Notes: generated by a model not told the origin, from the letters alone. A DNA stretch of 64,000 nucleotides from Streptomyces parvulus (GCF_014648855.1 NZ_BMRX01000019.1:62001-126000); one strand, 5' to 3'. Shown: positions 7,193 through 16,518, counted from the stretch's first letter. Translations and numbers: made by a program.

Positions 7193-8083
7193 GTGTCTAG
7201 GCGCCGTATCTCCGCCCTGGTGACCGTGCTCGCCCTCGCGGGTGCCGTGCCGGCGCTCCTGCCGGCCACCGAGGCGTCCGCCGCCGCGTGTTCGAGCTAT
7301 CCGGCCTGGACGGCGGGCAAGAACTACAACGCCGGCGACATCGTCCGCTACACCGACGGCAAGGCCTACATCGCCGAGCACGCCAACCCGGGCTACGACC
7401 CGGTGATCAGCACCTGGTACTGGGAGCCGTACGCCTGCAGCGGCGGCCCGGGCACCCCGGTCGGCAACTTCGTGGTGAGCGAGGCCCAGTTCAACCAGAT
7501 GTTCCCGGGCCGGAACTCGTTCTACACCTACAGCGGCCTCACCGCCGCGCTCAGCGCCTACCCCGGCTTCGCCACCACCGGCGGCGACGCGACCAAGAAG
7601 CAGGAGGCCGCGGCCTTCCTCGCCAACGTCAGCCACGAGACCGGCGGACTCGTGCACGTCGTCGAGCAGAACACCGCCAACTACCCGCACTACTGCGACT
7701 GGGGCCAGCCCTACGGCTGCCCGGCCGGCCAGGCGGCCTACTACGGACGCGGGCCGATCCAGCTCAGCTGGAACTTCAACTACAAGGCGGCCGGCGACGC
7801 GCTCGGCATCGACCTGCTGGGCAACCCCTGGCTGGTGCAGAACGACGCCGCCGTCGCCTGGAAGACCGCCCTGTGGTACTGGAACACCCAGTCCGGTCCG
7901 GGCAGCATGACCCCGCACAACGCCATGGTCAACGGCGCCGGCTTCGGCCAGACGATCCGCTCCATCAACGGCTCCCTGGAGTGCGACGGCCGGAACCCGG
8001 CGCAGGTCCAGAGCCGCGTCACCAAGTACCAGCAGTTCAGCCAGATCCTCGGCGTCTCCCCGGGCGGCAACCTCTACTGCTGA
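7193..8083 (+). CDS. Secreted family-19 chitinase with chitin-binding domain
   Basis: 296 aa. The signal peptide ends after SAAA (about residue 30). A CBM5/12-type chitin-binding domain follows (about 31-78; YPAWTAGKNYNAGDIVRYTDGKAYIA, with Trp-rich STWYWEPY), then a short Gly-Pro linker and a GH19 catalytic domain (about 85-296). AFLANVSHETGG carries the catalytic Glu, and YYGRGPIQLSWNFNY is the GH19 signature. It hydrolyses extracellular chitin. The GTG start has GAAGGAGG at ideal spacing. Two DasR-like sites upstream and a strong hairpin downstream make it a monocistronic GlcNAc-regulated unit; it resembles ChiF/ChiG of S. coelicolor. Confidence 0.93.
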   Translation: MSRRRISALVTVLALAGAVPALLPATEASAAACSSYPAWTAGKNYNAGDIVRYTDGKAYIAEHANPGYDPVISTWYWEPYACSGGPGTPVGNFVVSEAQFNQMFPGRNSFYTYSGLTAALSAYPGFATTGGDATKKQEAAAFLANVSHETGGLVHVVEQNTANYPHYCDWGQPYGCPAGQAAYYGRGPIQLSWNFNYKAAGDALGIDLLGNPWLVQNDAAVAWKTALWYWNTQSGPGSMTPHNAMVNGAGFGQTIRSINGSLECDGRNPAQVQSRVTKYQQFSQILGVSPGGNLYC

Positions 8084-8102
8084 CCCGCCCCGGCCCGGCT
8101 CC

Positions 8103-8136
8103 TCGGCCGCGTCCCGCTCCGGTGGGACGCGGCCGA
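8103..8136 (+). terminator. Terminator of the chitinase gene
   Basis: A perfect 13-bp stem (TCGGCCGCGTCCC / GGGACGCGGCCGA) with an 8-nt loop, beginning 20 nt after the stop. Confidence 0.8.
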
Positions 8137-8198
8137 CTTGGCGTCCGGGAGTTTTACGTATAACCTCTCCGGTCAACCGTCCGTCCGGAAGGGTCCCG

Positions 8199-8591
8199 AT
8201 GACACGCATCGCCCTGGTCACCCTCGTCGTCGACGACTACGACGAGGCGATCCGCTTCTACACCGACGCCCTCGGCTTCCGCCTGGCCGAGGACGCGCCC
8301 CGGCCCGACGGCTCCCGCTGGGTGGTCGTCGAACCCGGCAGCTCCGGGCAGGGCACGGCGCTGCTGCTGGCCCGCGCCAAGGACGAGGGCCAGCGCTCCC
8401 GGATCGGCGACCAGACCGGCGGCCGGGTGGGCTTCTTCCTGCACACCGACGACTTCGCCCGGGACCACGCCCGCATGACCGCCGCGGGCGTGACCTTCCT
8501 GGAGGAACCCCGGCACGAGCCCTACGGCTCGGTCGCCGTCTTCCAGGACCTCTACGGCAACCGCTGGGACCTGCTCCAGCCCGCCGCCTGA
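8199..8591 (+). CDS. VOC-family (glyoxalase-like) protein
   Basis: 130 aa with two beta-alpha-beta-beta-beta modules of the vicinal-oxygen-chelate fold. Signatures include LVVDDYDEAIRFYTDALGF at the N-terminus and FLEEPRHEPYGSVAVFQDLYGNRWDLL at the C-terminus; the last gives the Glu/His metal-site region. Activity cannot be assigned: the fold covers glyoxalase I, dioxygenases and antibiotic-binding proteins. It lies 43 bp before the adenosine deaminase gene on the same strand, so they may share a transcript. Confidence 0.85.
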   Translation: MTRIALVTLVVDDYDEAIRFYTDALGFRLAEDAPRPDGSRWVVVEPGSSGQGTALLLARAKDEGQRSRIGDQTGGRVGFFLHTDDFARDHARMTAAGVTFLEEPRHEPYGSVAVFQDLYGNRWDLLQPAA

Positions 8592-8634
8592 ATCTCCGAA
8601 CTTCCGCTCAGACCCCGCCGAGGAACCGCCGCAC

Positions 8635-9714
8635 ATGTCATCTACGCGCATAGACACCGCCACCCTCCGCCGCCTCCCCAAGGCCGTGCTCCACGACCAC
8701 CTCGACGGCGGCCTGCGCCCCGCGACCGTCGTGGAACTGGCGGAGTCGGTCGGTCACACCCTGCCCACCACCGACCCCGGCGAACTGGCCGCCTGGTACT
8801 ACGAGGCCGCCAACTCCGGTGACCTGGTGCGCTACATCGCCACCTTCGAGCACACCCTCGCCGTGATGCAGAACCGCGAGGGCCTGCTGCGCACCGCCGA
8901 GGAGTACGTCCTCGACCTGGCCGCCGACGGCGTCGTCTACGGCGAGGTCCGCTACGCCCCCGAACTGATGACGAACGGCGGCCTGACCCTCGCCGAGGTC
9001 GTCGAGACCGTCCAGGAGGGGCTCGCCGCGGGCATGGCCAAGGCCGCCGCCGCGGGCACCCCGGTCCGGGTCGGCACCCTGCTGTGCGGCATGCGCATGT
9101 TCGACCGCACCCGTGCCACCGCCGACCTCGCGGTGGCCTTCCGGGACGCCGGTGTCGTCGGCTTCGACATCGCCGGCGCCGAGGACGGCTTCCCGCCCGC
9201 CGACCACCTCGACGCCTTCGAGCACCTGCGCCGGGAGAACGTGCCCTTCACCATCCACGCCGGCGAGGCGCACGGGCTGCCGAGCATCCACCAGGCGCTC
9301 CAGGTGTGCGGCGCCCAGCGCATCGGCCACGGCGTGCGCATCACCGACGACATCCCCGACCTGGCCGCCGGCAAGCTGGGCCGCCTCGCCGCCTGGGTCC
9401 GCGACCGCCGGATCGCCCTGGAGATGTGCCCGACCTCCAACCTCCAGACCGGCGCCGCCACCTCCATCGCCGAGCACCCCATCACCGCGCTGAAGGACCT
9501 CGGCTTCCGCGTCACCCTCAACACCGACAACCGCCTCGTCTCCGGCACCACGATGACCCGCGAGATGTCCCTGCTGGCCGAGGAGGCGGGCTGGACCGTC
9601 GAGGACCTGCGCACGGTCACGGTGAACGCGGTGAAGAGCGCGTTCCTCCCGTTCGACGAGCGCAAGGCGCTGATCGAGGACGTCGTCCTGCCGGGTTACG
9701 CCGCGGCGCTCTGA
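8635..9714 (+). CDS. add: Adenosine deaminase
   Basis: 359 aa amidohydrolase that converts adenosine or deoxyadenosine to inosine in purine salvage. The zinc and catalytic motifs are all present: HDHLDGGLRP (first two His ligands), HAGEAHG (His ligand and catalytic Glu), RIGHGVR (catalytic His) and LNTDNRLVSGT (Asp ligand; the N-R after the Asp is, as I recall, the actinobacterial form). The C-terminus overlaps the convergent DinB-like gene by 19 bp. Confidence 0.93.
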   Translation: MSSTRIDTATLRRLPKAVLHDHLDGGLRPATVVELAESVGHTLPTTDPGELAAWYYEAANSGDLVRYIATFEHTLAVMQNREGLLRTAEEYVLDLAADGVVYGEVRYAPELMTNGGLTLAEVVETVQEGLAAGMAKAAAAGTPVRVGTLLCGMRMFDRTRATADLAVAFRDAGVVGFDIAGAEDGFPPADHLDAFEHLRRENVPFTIHAGEAHGLPSIHQALQVCGAQRIGHGVRITDDIPDLAAGKLGRLAAWVRDRRIALEMCPTSNLQTGAATSIAEHPITALKDLGFRVTLNTDNRLVSGTTMTREMSLLAEEAGWTVEDLRTVTVNAVKSAFLPFDERKALIEDVVLPGYAAAL

Positions 9715-10211
9715 ACCAGTCCGCGCACATAGGCGGCCTGTCCGGCGTGCTGGAGATCGTCGGACAGGACGCTGACCAGGCGCGCGCCGAGGGTGACCGG
9801 CGGATCCCAGCTGTCGTCCACGACGCGCTCCAGGTCCTTCGCGGCCAGCGAGCGCAGGGCGCCCAGCGTCTGCTCGTGCACCGCGTCGTAGTAGCCGGTG
9901 AGCAGGTCCGCCGAGTCGACGCGCACCTTGGCGACCTCGCCGGGACCGTGGCCGAACCCGGTGTCGTCGGCGGGCAGGCCGAGGCCGAAGCGCTCCGCCC
10001 AGCCGCCGGCCCGCCACACCTGGTCGAGCCCGAAGGCGTCGGCCACGTGGTCGTCCTGGACGCGGGTGAGGTGCCACAGCAGCCAGGAGACGGAGTTGGC
10101 GTCGTCGGCGGAGCGGGCGTTCAGCCCCTCGGCGTCGAGCCCGGCGACGGCGGCGTGGACTTCTTCCCGGATGCGGCCGTAAGCCTCGATGAGGATGTCC
10201 TTTGCGTGCAT
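9696..10211 (-). CDS. DinB/mycothiol-transferase-fold protein
   Basis: 171 aa, a four-helix bundle of the DinB/DUF664 superfamily. The three-His metal site is visible as WHLTR (about residue 47), DAVHEQ (about 113) and DLQHAGQA (about 157). Actinobacterial members use mycothiol as cosubstrate for detoxification; this activity is inferred from the family. The 3' end overlaps add by 19 bp tail-to-tail; the LysR gene ends 25 bp upstream on the same strand. Confidence 0.85.
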   Translation of the reverse strand: MHAKDILIEAYGRIREEVHAAVAGLDAEGLNARSADDANSVSWLLWHLTRVQDDHVADAFGLDQVWRAGGWAERFGLGLPADDTGFGHGPGEVAKVRVDSADLLTGYYDAVHEQTLGALRSLAAKDLERVVDDSWDPPVTLGARLVSVLSDDLQHAGQAAYVRGLVQSAAA

Positions 10212-10236
10212 ACGACCACCATCGCGCAGTCCGCCC

Positions 10237-11121
10237 TCAGCCGCTCCCCGTTTCCAGCAGCTCCATCAGCGCCCGGGCCGCCGGACTGGTCGCCTCGGCG
10301 GGCGGCAGCAGCGCGACGGTCTCGTACTGCGAGTCGTCGGAGTCCTTGAGCGGCAGCGAGGTGAGCGAGGCCCGCTTGTGCCGGAAGTGCCGCGGCACGA
10401 CCGCGATGCCGAGGTTCTCGTCGATCAGGTCGAGCAGACCGTGCACGTCGTTCACCTCCAGCGGCACGGTGCGCCGTACGCCCGCCGCCGCGAAGACGGC
10501 GTCGGTGACGCGGCGCGGGCCCCAGTCGGGGTGGAAGTCGACGAAGACCTCGTCGGCCAGATCCCCTGGGGTGAGCACCGCGCCCTCCGCCGCCCGCCGG
10601 TGGCCGGGGTGGCACAGGACCGTCATCGGCTCGCCGGACAGGGGGACCGAGCGCAGGTGCTCGGTGTCGCCCTCGGTGCGGTAGGCGAAGGCCAGGTCGA
10701 GCCGCCCGGCCGCCACCTCCTCGGCCAGCTCGCCGGAGCCCGCCTGCCGCAGCCGGATCTCCACGTCCGGGTGGAGCCGCCGGAACGCGGCCAGCAGCTT
10801 CGCGACCGGCACCCCGGCGATGCACTGCTCGGCGCCCAGCGACAGCGTGCCCCGCAGGACGCCCTGCACGGCGGCCACCGCCTCGTGCGCCGACCGCACC
10901 TGGGCCAGGATCCGCTCCGCCTCGCCCAGCAGCGCCCGCCCGGCCTCCGTCAGCGTCACCCGGCGGGTGGTCCGTACGAACAGCGGCGCCCGCAGCTCGC
11001 GCTCCAGCGCCCGGATCGACGCCGACAGACCGGACTGGGACACCAGCAGCCGCTCCGCCGCGCGGGTGAAGTGCTGGTCCTCGGCGACCGCAACGAAGTG
11101 CTGAAGATGACGCAGTTCCAT
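10237..11121 (-). CDS. LysR-family transcriptional regulator
   Basis: 294 aa. The N-terminal winged helix-turn-helix (about 1-60; MELRHLQHFVAVAEDQHFTR, LLVSQSGLSASIRALERELR) is followed by a type-2 periplasmic-binding-fold ligand domain (about 90-290). It is divergent from the aldo-keto reductase gene, 138 bp apart, the classical arrangement for a LysR protein controlling its neighbour and itself; the target is inferred from this layout. Confidence 0.9.
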   Translation of the reverse strand: MELRHLQHFVAVAEDQHFTRAAERLLVSQSGLSASIRALERELRAPLFVRTTRRVTLTEAGRALLGEAERILAQVRSAHEAVAAVQGVLRGTLSLGAEQCIAGVPVAKLLAAFRRLHPDVEIRLRQAGSGELAEEVAAGRLDLAFAYRTEGDTEHLRSVPLSGEPMTVLCHPGHRRAAEGAVLTPGDLADEVFVDFHPDWGPRRVTDAVFAAAGVRRTVPLEVNDVHGLLDLIDENLGIAVVPRHFRHKRASLTSLPLKDSDDSQYETVALLPPAEATSPAARALMELLETGSG

Positions 11122-11259
11122 GATTGAGAAGCGTAACCGCGCAATCCCATCGGATTCTTCTGTTGGACCACTGCACGCAGGTCAGGCCAGAGTGGAGGAC
11201 GGTTCCAGCCGGATCCGCCCCAGCCCGTACCCGGGTGCCCAACCCCCTCTGGAGTCGCG

Positions 11260-12252
<993 letters not shown>

Positions 12253-12272
12253 GGCGCGACCGGCGCACACCC

Positions 12273-12313
12273 GGGTCCCGGAGGGCGGAGCGGACCGCCG
12301 CCCTCCGGGACCC
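12273..12313. terminator. Strong bidirectional terminator hairpin
   Basis: A perfect 16-bp stem (GGGTCCCGGAGGGCGG / CCGCCCTCCGGGACCC) with a 9-nt loop, between the convergent aldo-keto reductase and SnoaL-like genes. Confidence 0.85.
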
Positions 12314-12338
12314 GCTCCGTTCCCGGGCCGGCGCGCCC

Positions 12339-12725
12339 TCACGCCCCCGCGGGCACCCGGTCCAGGAAGCCGAGCACCGCGCTGATCCTCCCCTCGCCGT
12401 CCAGCGTGACCACGTCGGACCCGGCCACCGGCGCCGAGCCGTCGGTGTCGCTCACCAGCTCCCACGAGAAGCGCGCCGTGTCGTGGTGCCCGTCCACGGT
12501 GCCGGAGAGGCGGAAGGAGAAGCCGGGGAACTGCTCGTGCGCCGCCCCGATCACGGCGGCGATCTGCTCGTGGCCGCGGACGTCGGCCAGCGGGTCGGTG
12601 TAGCCGCCGTCATTGGTCCAGGCCGCCGCGACCGCTTCGGCCCGTGCCTTCGGCGCGGCGTTCCAGGCCTCGAAGTAGCGGGCGACGGCGTCTTCGTGGC
12701 GACGGGCGTTTGCGGATGCGGGCAT
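12339..12725 (-). CDS. SnoaL/NTF2-like protein
   Basis: 128 aa with a cone-shaped alpha+beta NTF2 fold: an N-terminal helix (EDAVARYFEAWNA), TNDGGYTDPLADVRGHEQIAAVI, and strands rich in acidic and aromatic residues (FSFRLSGTVDGHHDTARFSWELV). Family members are polyketide cyclases, ketosteroid isomerases or ligand-binding proteins; no activity can be named. The start MPASAN excludes an 80-residue upstream extension that has no coding character. Confidence 0.8.
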   Translation of the reverse strand: MPASANARRHEDAVARYFEAWNAAPKARAEAVAAAWTNDGGYTDPLADVRGHEQIAAVIGAAHEQFPGFSFRLSGTVDGHHDTARFSWELVSDTDGSAPVAGSDVVTLDGEGRISAVLGFLDRVPAGA

Positions 12726-13099
12726 GGCGGTCAGCCTCCATCGAGGTCGTGTGCGCTGGTCGGGACCGGATCCCGGTCTCGGCGACCCGGTACCGCAACC
12801 ATGCCCGCGCCCCGGCGCGCGGTCGATTACCCCGGAGGTCATGACGCCGTCCCGCGCGGGGGCCGCGCGTCCGGCCGTCCCGAGTCGGCGGTGACGGCGG
12901 CATGCGTCGGCTTTCGGCCAACAACGGCCATGAATATGCCAGGAGACTGGCCGGAAATTCATGGTGACAGTGGTTCATCGGTGAACATACTCACCACTAG
13001 GGCCTCTCACACCATGCGACAGGTCCCTCACGCACAGCACACGAGCCGCACGGACGTCCTGCCCGACCGGCAGACGGTGGGTGACGGGGGAGGGTAGCA
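12726..13099. other. 374-bp divergent intergenic region
   Basis: No gene is supported here. It should hold the promoters for the SnoaL-like gene (minus) and the TTA-containing gene (plus). The part at 12920-13010 is less GC-rich than its surroundings and contains a short inverted repeat GGTGA-N6-TCACC (12980-12995), which is only weak evidence for an operator. Confidence 0.5.
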
Positions 13100-13510
13100 G
13101 TGCACGACGAGTTCCTGTGCCACGTCACCGCCTACGGCGTATGCGACGGCCGGCGCATCGGAGTACCGCTCGGGACCTACCGCGCCCCCACGCTCGCGCT
13201 GGCCCTGTGGTGGCTGCGAGACCGCGCCTCCTGGATGGCCGAGCGGCTGGACCCGCAGCCCGACAACCCCCACTTACCGCGCGCCGCCCTGACCCCCGTC
13301 GCCGACGACGCGCCCGACGTGCCGCGCGTCCTGCGCACCTGGTGCGCCGACGACCTCCAGCAGGAACTGGTCGCCGAGGAACTCGCCGCGGGGCGGCTGG
13401 TGCGGATCGCGACCAGCGACGACACCACCGAGTACGAGCTGATGGCCGAGTCCGTGGACGCCCTCCGCATGCAGCGCGCCTCGACGCCCCTCGTCGTCGC
13501 GGGGTACTAG
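13100..13510 (+). CDS. Hypothetical protein with a TTA (bldA-dependent) codon
   Basis: 136 aa, no recognised domain; composition is soluble and mildly acidic, with CHVTAYGVCDGRRIGVPLG at the N-terminus and a conserved-looking YELMAESVDALRMQ near the end. The GTG start has GGGGGAGGG upstream. Codon 59 (13274-13276) is TTA, the only in-frame TTA I found among the genes called here, so translation should depend on the bldA leucyl-tRNA (established Streptomyces biology). This points to a developmental or late-growth role. Its stop overlaps the convergent streptophobe gene stop in CTAG. Confidence 0.75.
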   Translation: MHDEFLCHVTAYGVCDGRRIGVPLGTYRAPTLALALWWLRDRASWMAERLDPQPDNPHLPRAALTPVADDAPDVPRVLRTWCADDLQQELVAEELAAGRLVRIATSDDTTEYELMAESVDALRMQRASTPLVVAGY

Positions 13511-14808
13511 GCGTCCGCGCGGCCCCGCCCCGTCCGCCGGGCCGCCCACCGGGCGAGCAGGCCGCCGAGGGCGCCCGCGACCAGCCCCCACAGCAGGGCG
13601 AGGCCCACCGCGGCCCACAGCCGCGGGCGCAGGAAGAGCCGCCCCGCCAGTCCGCCGCCGAGGTCGCCGATGCCGAGCACGGACAGCCCGTAGTGGGCGT
13701 GGACGCGGCCGACGAGGCCGATCATCAGCACGGTCAGGGCCAGCGCCACGGCATGATGCGCCGCGTGCCGCCACAGGGGTGTCCCGGCCGGTGCGCGCGC
13801 GGCCATGACGAAGCCGGCCGCCACGACCAGGACCGCCGCGGCGACCAGCAGCCACCACATCCGCCCGTCCTGTTCCGTGAGCGTGCCGAGGTTGACGGTC
13901 GAGACGTCGTCCGTGCGCAGCACCTCGTCCACGACCCGCGGCATCGGCAGCCCGAACGGTCCCTCGACCCGCCCGTTCCAGGTCGCGCCCAGGCCGATCG
14001 TGAGCGCCGGCCACGCCAGGTTCGGCAGGCCGAGCAGCAGTACCGCGAAGGTGTCCGCCGGATGCCCGCGCGTCCCGGCGACGACCAGTGCGACGACGAT
14101 GCCCACGACGACGTAGGCGAGCAGCAGCGCGACCATCGCGTACGCCGCCGGCCGCACCGACGACTGGAGGCGCAGCAACCCCGCGGGCAGGGGCGCCGCG
14201 CGGGAGACCAGCAGCGCGAGCACGAGGACGCCCGCCAGCCACAGCAGCCCGAACAGGACGGTCAGCGGCACGTCCGCGGTGAAGCCCACGGTCGGGGTGA
14301 CGCCGAACAGGTCGCCGAGGTCGCCGAGCACGCCCTCGCCGAGGGACACCTCGAAGGTCTGCCGGGCGGCGAAGGCCAGCCCCAGCAGGGCGAGCAGCCA
14401 CAGAAACGCGATCCGGCCCGCCCAGCCGGCCAGCTCGGCGGCCCCGGCGACGGCACGGTGGCGCAGCGGCCGCAGGAAGCCGCCCGCCATCACCAGCGCA
14501 CCCGCCAGGGTGACGGAGAGCGGCATCACGGTCAGACCCGCGTCGGTGTCCGCGAAGTCCCCGGCGTCACCGGCCAGTTCCAGGGCGCCGCCGACGGCGG
14601 TGACGACCGTCGCCACGACGACCCGCGGGAAGGCGTTGTCGGGCAGGTCCGCCGCTCCGGCCGCCCACAGCCCGAGCGCGGCCACCACGCCCATGGCGGC
14701 CAGCGCGGCCAGCACCGTGCCCAGGGCCTGCACCCAGCCGTGCCGGGCGGCCGCCCGGCCGGGGGATACGGGCCGCCCGGGCCGTCCGGAGGGGTTTCGC
14801 GCACTCAC
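13507..14808 (-). CDS. Streptophobe-family polytopic membrane protein
   Basis: 433 aa, about ten to twelve predicted transmembrane helices, a Pro/Arg-rich cytosolic N-terminus (GRPGRPVSPGRAAARHG) and a C-terminal RRTGRGRADA tail. Blocks such as DNAFPRVVVATVVTAVGGALELAGDAG resemble the actinomycete-specific streptophobe family, whose function is unknown. The only direct neighbour link is the 4-bp CTAG stop overlap with the TTA-containing gene. Confidence 0.8.
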   Translation of the reverse strand: MSARNPSGRPGRPVSPGRAAARHGWVQALGTVLAALAAMGVVAALGLWAAGAADLPDNAFPRVVVATVVTAVGGALELAGDAGDFADTDAGLTVMPLSVTLAGALVMAGGFLRPLRHRAVAGAAELAGWAGRIAFLWLLALLGLAFAARQTFEVSLGEGVLGDLGDLFGVTPTVGFTADVPLTVLFGLLWLAGVLVLALLVSRAAPLPAGLLRLQSSVRPAAYAMVALLLAYVVVGIVVALVVAGTRGHPADTFAVLLLGLPNLAWPALTIGLGATWNGRVEGPFGLPMPRVVDEVLRTDDVSTVNLGTLTEQDGRMWWLLVAAAVLVVAAGFVMAARAPAGTPLWRHAAHHAVALALTVLMIGLVGRVHAHYGLSVLGIGDLGGGLAGRLFLRPRLWAAVGLALLWGLVAGALGGLLARWAARRTGRGRADA

Positions 14809-14863
14809 GCTGCCACGCTAAGCAGGCCCCGCCGGGCCCGCCCGCCGACTGGGCCGTCCGCGC

Positions 14864-14947
14864 GCCGGGCGCCGTCAGGCCGTACGGACGACCAGGGCGT
14901 GGTCGGCCGGGCGCCGTCAGGCCGTACGGACGACCAGGGCGTGGTCG
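14864..14947. repeat. Perfect 42-bp tandem duplication spanning a stop codon
   Basis: Units 14864-14905 and 14906-14947 are identical. Read on the minus strand each unit encodes DHALVVRTA, the stop TGA and the start of the trailer. Because 42 is a multiple of three, the second unit is in frame with the gene, so read-through of the first stop would add 14 residues (13 plus the position of the stop) before an identical stop. Confidence 0.95.
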
Positions 14948-15333
14948 CCGAGCCCCATGAGACGGCCGGGAGTCACCTCGCCCCGGGTGGTGAAGACGGC
15001 GAGGAGGCGTCCGGTCACCGGGTCGAAGGCGACGTCCAGCACCGTGCCGTGCGAGGTGCCCCCCTCGGTCAGGACCCGGTGGCCCAGCAGGTCGTGCCCG
15101 GCGGGCGCGGGCCCGGGACGGGCGGTGGATCGCACTCGTACGGTGCTCGGCCCGATCGCCTCCACCGCCTCCCAGGCCAGCGCGGTCTCCCGGCGCAGCC
15201 GCCCGCCGCGCAGCCGGACGTGGCGCACACCGCGGCCGGCGACGTCGACGTCCAGCGACGCCACCGTGCCGAGCGGCCCGGCACCGGCGGCCGACGGGAC
15301 CACCGGCAGCCCGCGGACCTCGGTGAAGAGCAT
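14917..15333 (-). CDS. PRC-barrel domain protein, second of a coupled pair
   Basis: 138 aa with two short PRC-barrel-like beta modules. The second is clear (LLGHRVLTEGGTSHGTVLDVAFDPVTGRLLAVFTT), and it closely parallels the same module in the upstream gene (LLGARVLTEAGSEVGTVLDVV). PRC barrels are protein- or RNA-interaction domains seen in photosynthetic reaction-centre H subunit and RimM; here the partner is unknown. The ATG overlaps the upstream gene's TGA (ATGA at 15333), so the two are translationally coupled. The 3' end with its stop is tandemly duplicated. Confidence 0.75.
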   Translation of the reverse strand: MLFTEVRGLPVVPSAAGAGPLGTVASLDVDVAGRGVRHVRLRGGRLRRETALAWEAVEAIGPSTVRVRSTARPGPAPAGHDLLGHRVLTEGGTSHGTVLDVAFDPVTGRLLAVFTTRGEVTPGRLMGLGDHALVVRTA

Positions 15334-15917
15334 CACGGCAGCGAACCCCGCCACTGCCCCGGCACCCCGCCCACCAGGGAGCCGAAGCCCGGCAGGTCGT
15401 CGGCGACGTGCCGGACGGCGTCCTCGGGCAGCACGAGGTCCCGGCCGCTGACCGTGAGCGTCCCGCCGCGCGGCACGTACACCCGCCGCCGGTGACGCGT
15501 CTGCCCCGGCACGAACCGCCGGCTCGCCGCGACCCGGAAACCGAGCACCCGCCCGCCGGTGCCGCCCTCGACGACCACGTCGAGCACCGTGCCGACCTCG
15601 GACCCGGCCTCCGTCAGCACCCGCGCGCCCAGCAGCCGGGCCCGCAGGGGCTGCTGCCGCGCCGTCATCGCCGCGGCGTTCACCAGGGCCAGCGGATCGC
15701 GGATCATCACCGCGTCGTGCCCCAGCGCGTGCACGGCCGCCCAGGGCAGGCCGTCCTTCAGGGGGCCCGACAGCAGTCCCCGGCCGGTCAGGGTGAAACC
15801 GGTGACCCGGGCCGCGGCGGCGTCGCATACGGTGTCCTTGACATGGGCGACGGCGTCGCCGCCGAGGGTCACCACCGGCCGGGTGGTGATGCTTCGCGCG
15901 GCCATCAGCTCGTTCAT
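15333..15917 (-). CDS. PRC-barrel domain protein, first of a coupled pair
   Basis: 194 aa. It has two PRC-barrel modules: about 10-75 (TTRPVVTLGGDAVAHVKDTV, TGRGLLSGPLKDGLPW) and about 92-165 (LLGARVLTEAGSEVGTVLDVVVEGG, RVYVPRGGTLTVSGRDL). It is cytosolic, with no signal peptide. GGAAGGGG precedes the ATG, excluding the long upstream extension. It forms an ATGA-overlapping operon with the downstream PRC gene, and the two proteins look like diverged copies, which suggests a heteromeric partner pair (inference). Confidence 0.75.
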   Translation of the reverse strand: MNELMAARSITTRPVVTLGGDAVAHVKDTVCDAAAARVTGFTLTGRGLLSGPLKDGLPWAAVHALGHDAVMIRDPLALVNAAAMTARQQPLRARLLGARVLTEAGSEVGTVLDVVVEGGTGGRVLGFRVAASRRFVPGQTRHRRRVYVPRGGTLTVSGRDLVLPEDAVRHVADDLPGFGSLVGGVPGQWRGSLP

Positions 15918-15985
15918 CGCACCCCTTCCCGTCCTCTCGGGTTCCCCGCGGCACTGTGACGATGCCCGCACTGTGAGAAGACGGG

Positions 15986-16010
15986 GACTGCGCCGCGCGG
16001 TCCGGGGTAC
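15986..16010 (+). promoter_or_regulatory. Candidate SigB-type promoter
   Basis: GACT (15986-15989), 15 bp, GGGTAC (16005-16010). This fits the S. coelicolor SigB-type consensus GNNTN14-16GGGTAY as I recall it. It lies 51 bp upstream of the RsbW-like gene. The -35 is loosely defined, so chance occurrence is possible. Confidence 0.45.
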
Positions 16011-16061
16011 GAGGACGGGTGCAGCAGCGTCCGGCCAGTCCGGCTTTCGAGAGAGACACGC

Positions 16062-16517
16062 ATGACCGAGCACCTGGACGGGGTAGTGATACAAACTGGT
16101 TTCGATGTCCCCGTCGAACCGCTGAGGCGGGCGGCACACTACTCCGGTGAGCCGGGATGCATAGCGCAGGCGCGTGGGTTCGCCGCGCACTTCCTCGACC
16201 AGCTGAGGACCGAGTGGTGCGCCGCCATAGGCCCCCGCTCCGACGGCGGCGTACTGCTGGTGGTGAGCGAACTCGTCACCAACGCCGACCGCCACAGCAA
16301 GGGCCCGTACATCCTGGAACTCGAGGGCACGGGCGCCTCGGTGGCGGTGACGGTCTACGACAGCAGCGGCGCGGTGCCCGAGCGGTTCCCCAAGGACCCC
16401 GAGCGGGTGGGGCACCACGGTCTGGAGATCGTGCACGCCCTCGCGCAGAGCGTCGTCGTCGAACCCGTCCCGGTCGGCAAGCGGGTCCGCGCCGTGGTGC
16501 CGCTCACCGAAACGTGA
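16062..16517 (+). CDS. RsbW-like ATP-binding anti-sigma/serine kinase protein
   Basis: 151 aa of the GHKL/HATPase_c fold. The N-box is LLVVSELVTNADRHSKG (Glu-Leu-Val-Thr-Asn-Ala). The G1-box Asp is present in VYDSSG, and the G2-type motif reads HHGLEIVHALAQ. It has the domain make-up of the single-domain anti-sigma kinases that hold SigB-group sigma factors. It is convergent with the adjacent SigL-like gene across a terminator, which suggests, but does not prove, that they are partners. A candidate SigB-type promoter lies upstream. Confidence 0.85.
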   Translation: MTEHLDGVVIQTGFDVPVEPLRRAAHYSGEPGCIAQARGFAAHFLDQLRTEWCAAIGPRSDGGVLLVVSELVTNADRHSKGPYILELEGTGASVAVTVYDSSGAVPERFPKDPERVGHHGLEIVHALAQSVVVEPVPVGKRVRAVVPLTET

Positions 16518-16518
16518 G

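Noticed and set aside
12610..12978. A 122-aa minus-strand frame between the SnoaL-like gene and its upstream region
   Set aside because: It overlaps the SnoaL-like gene in another frame and has no ribosome site or domain.
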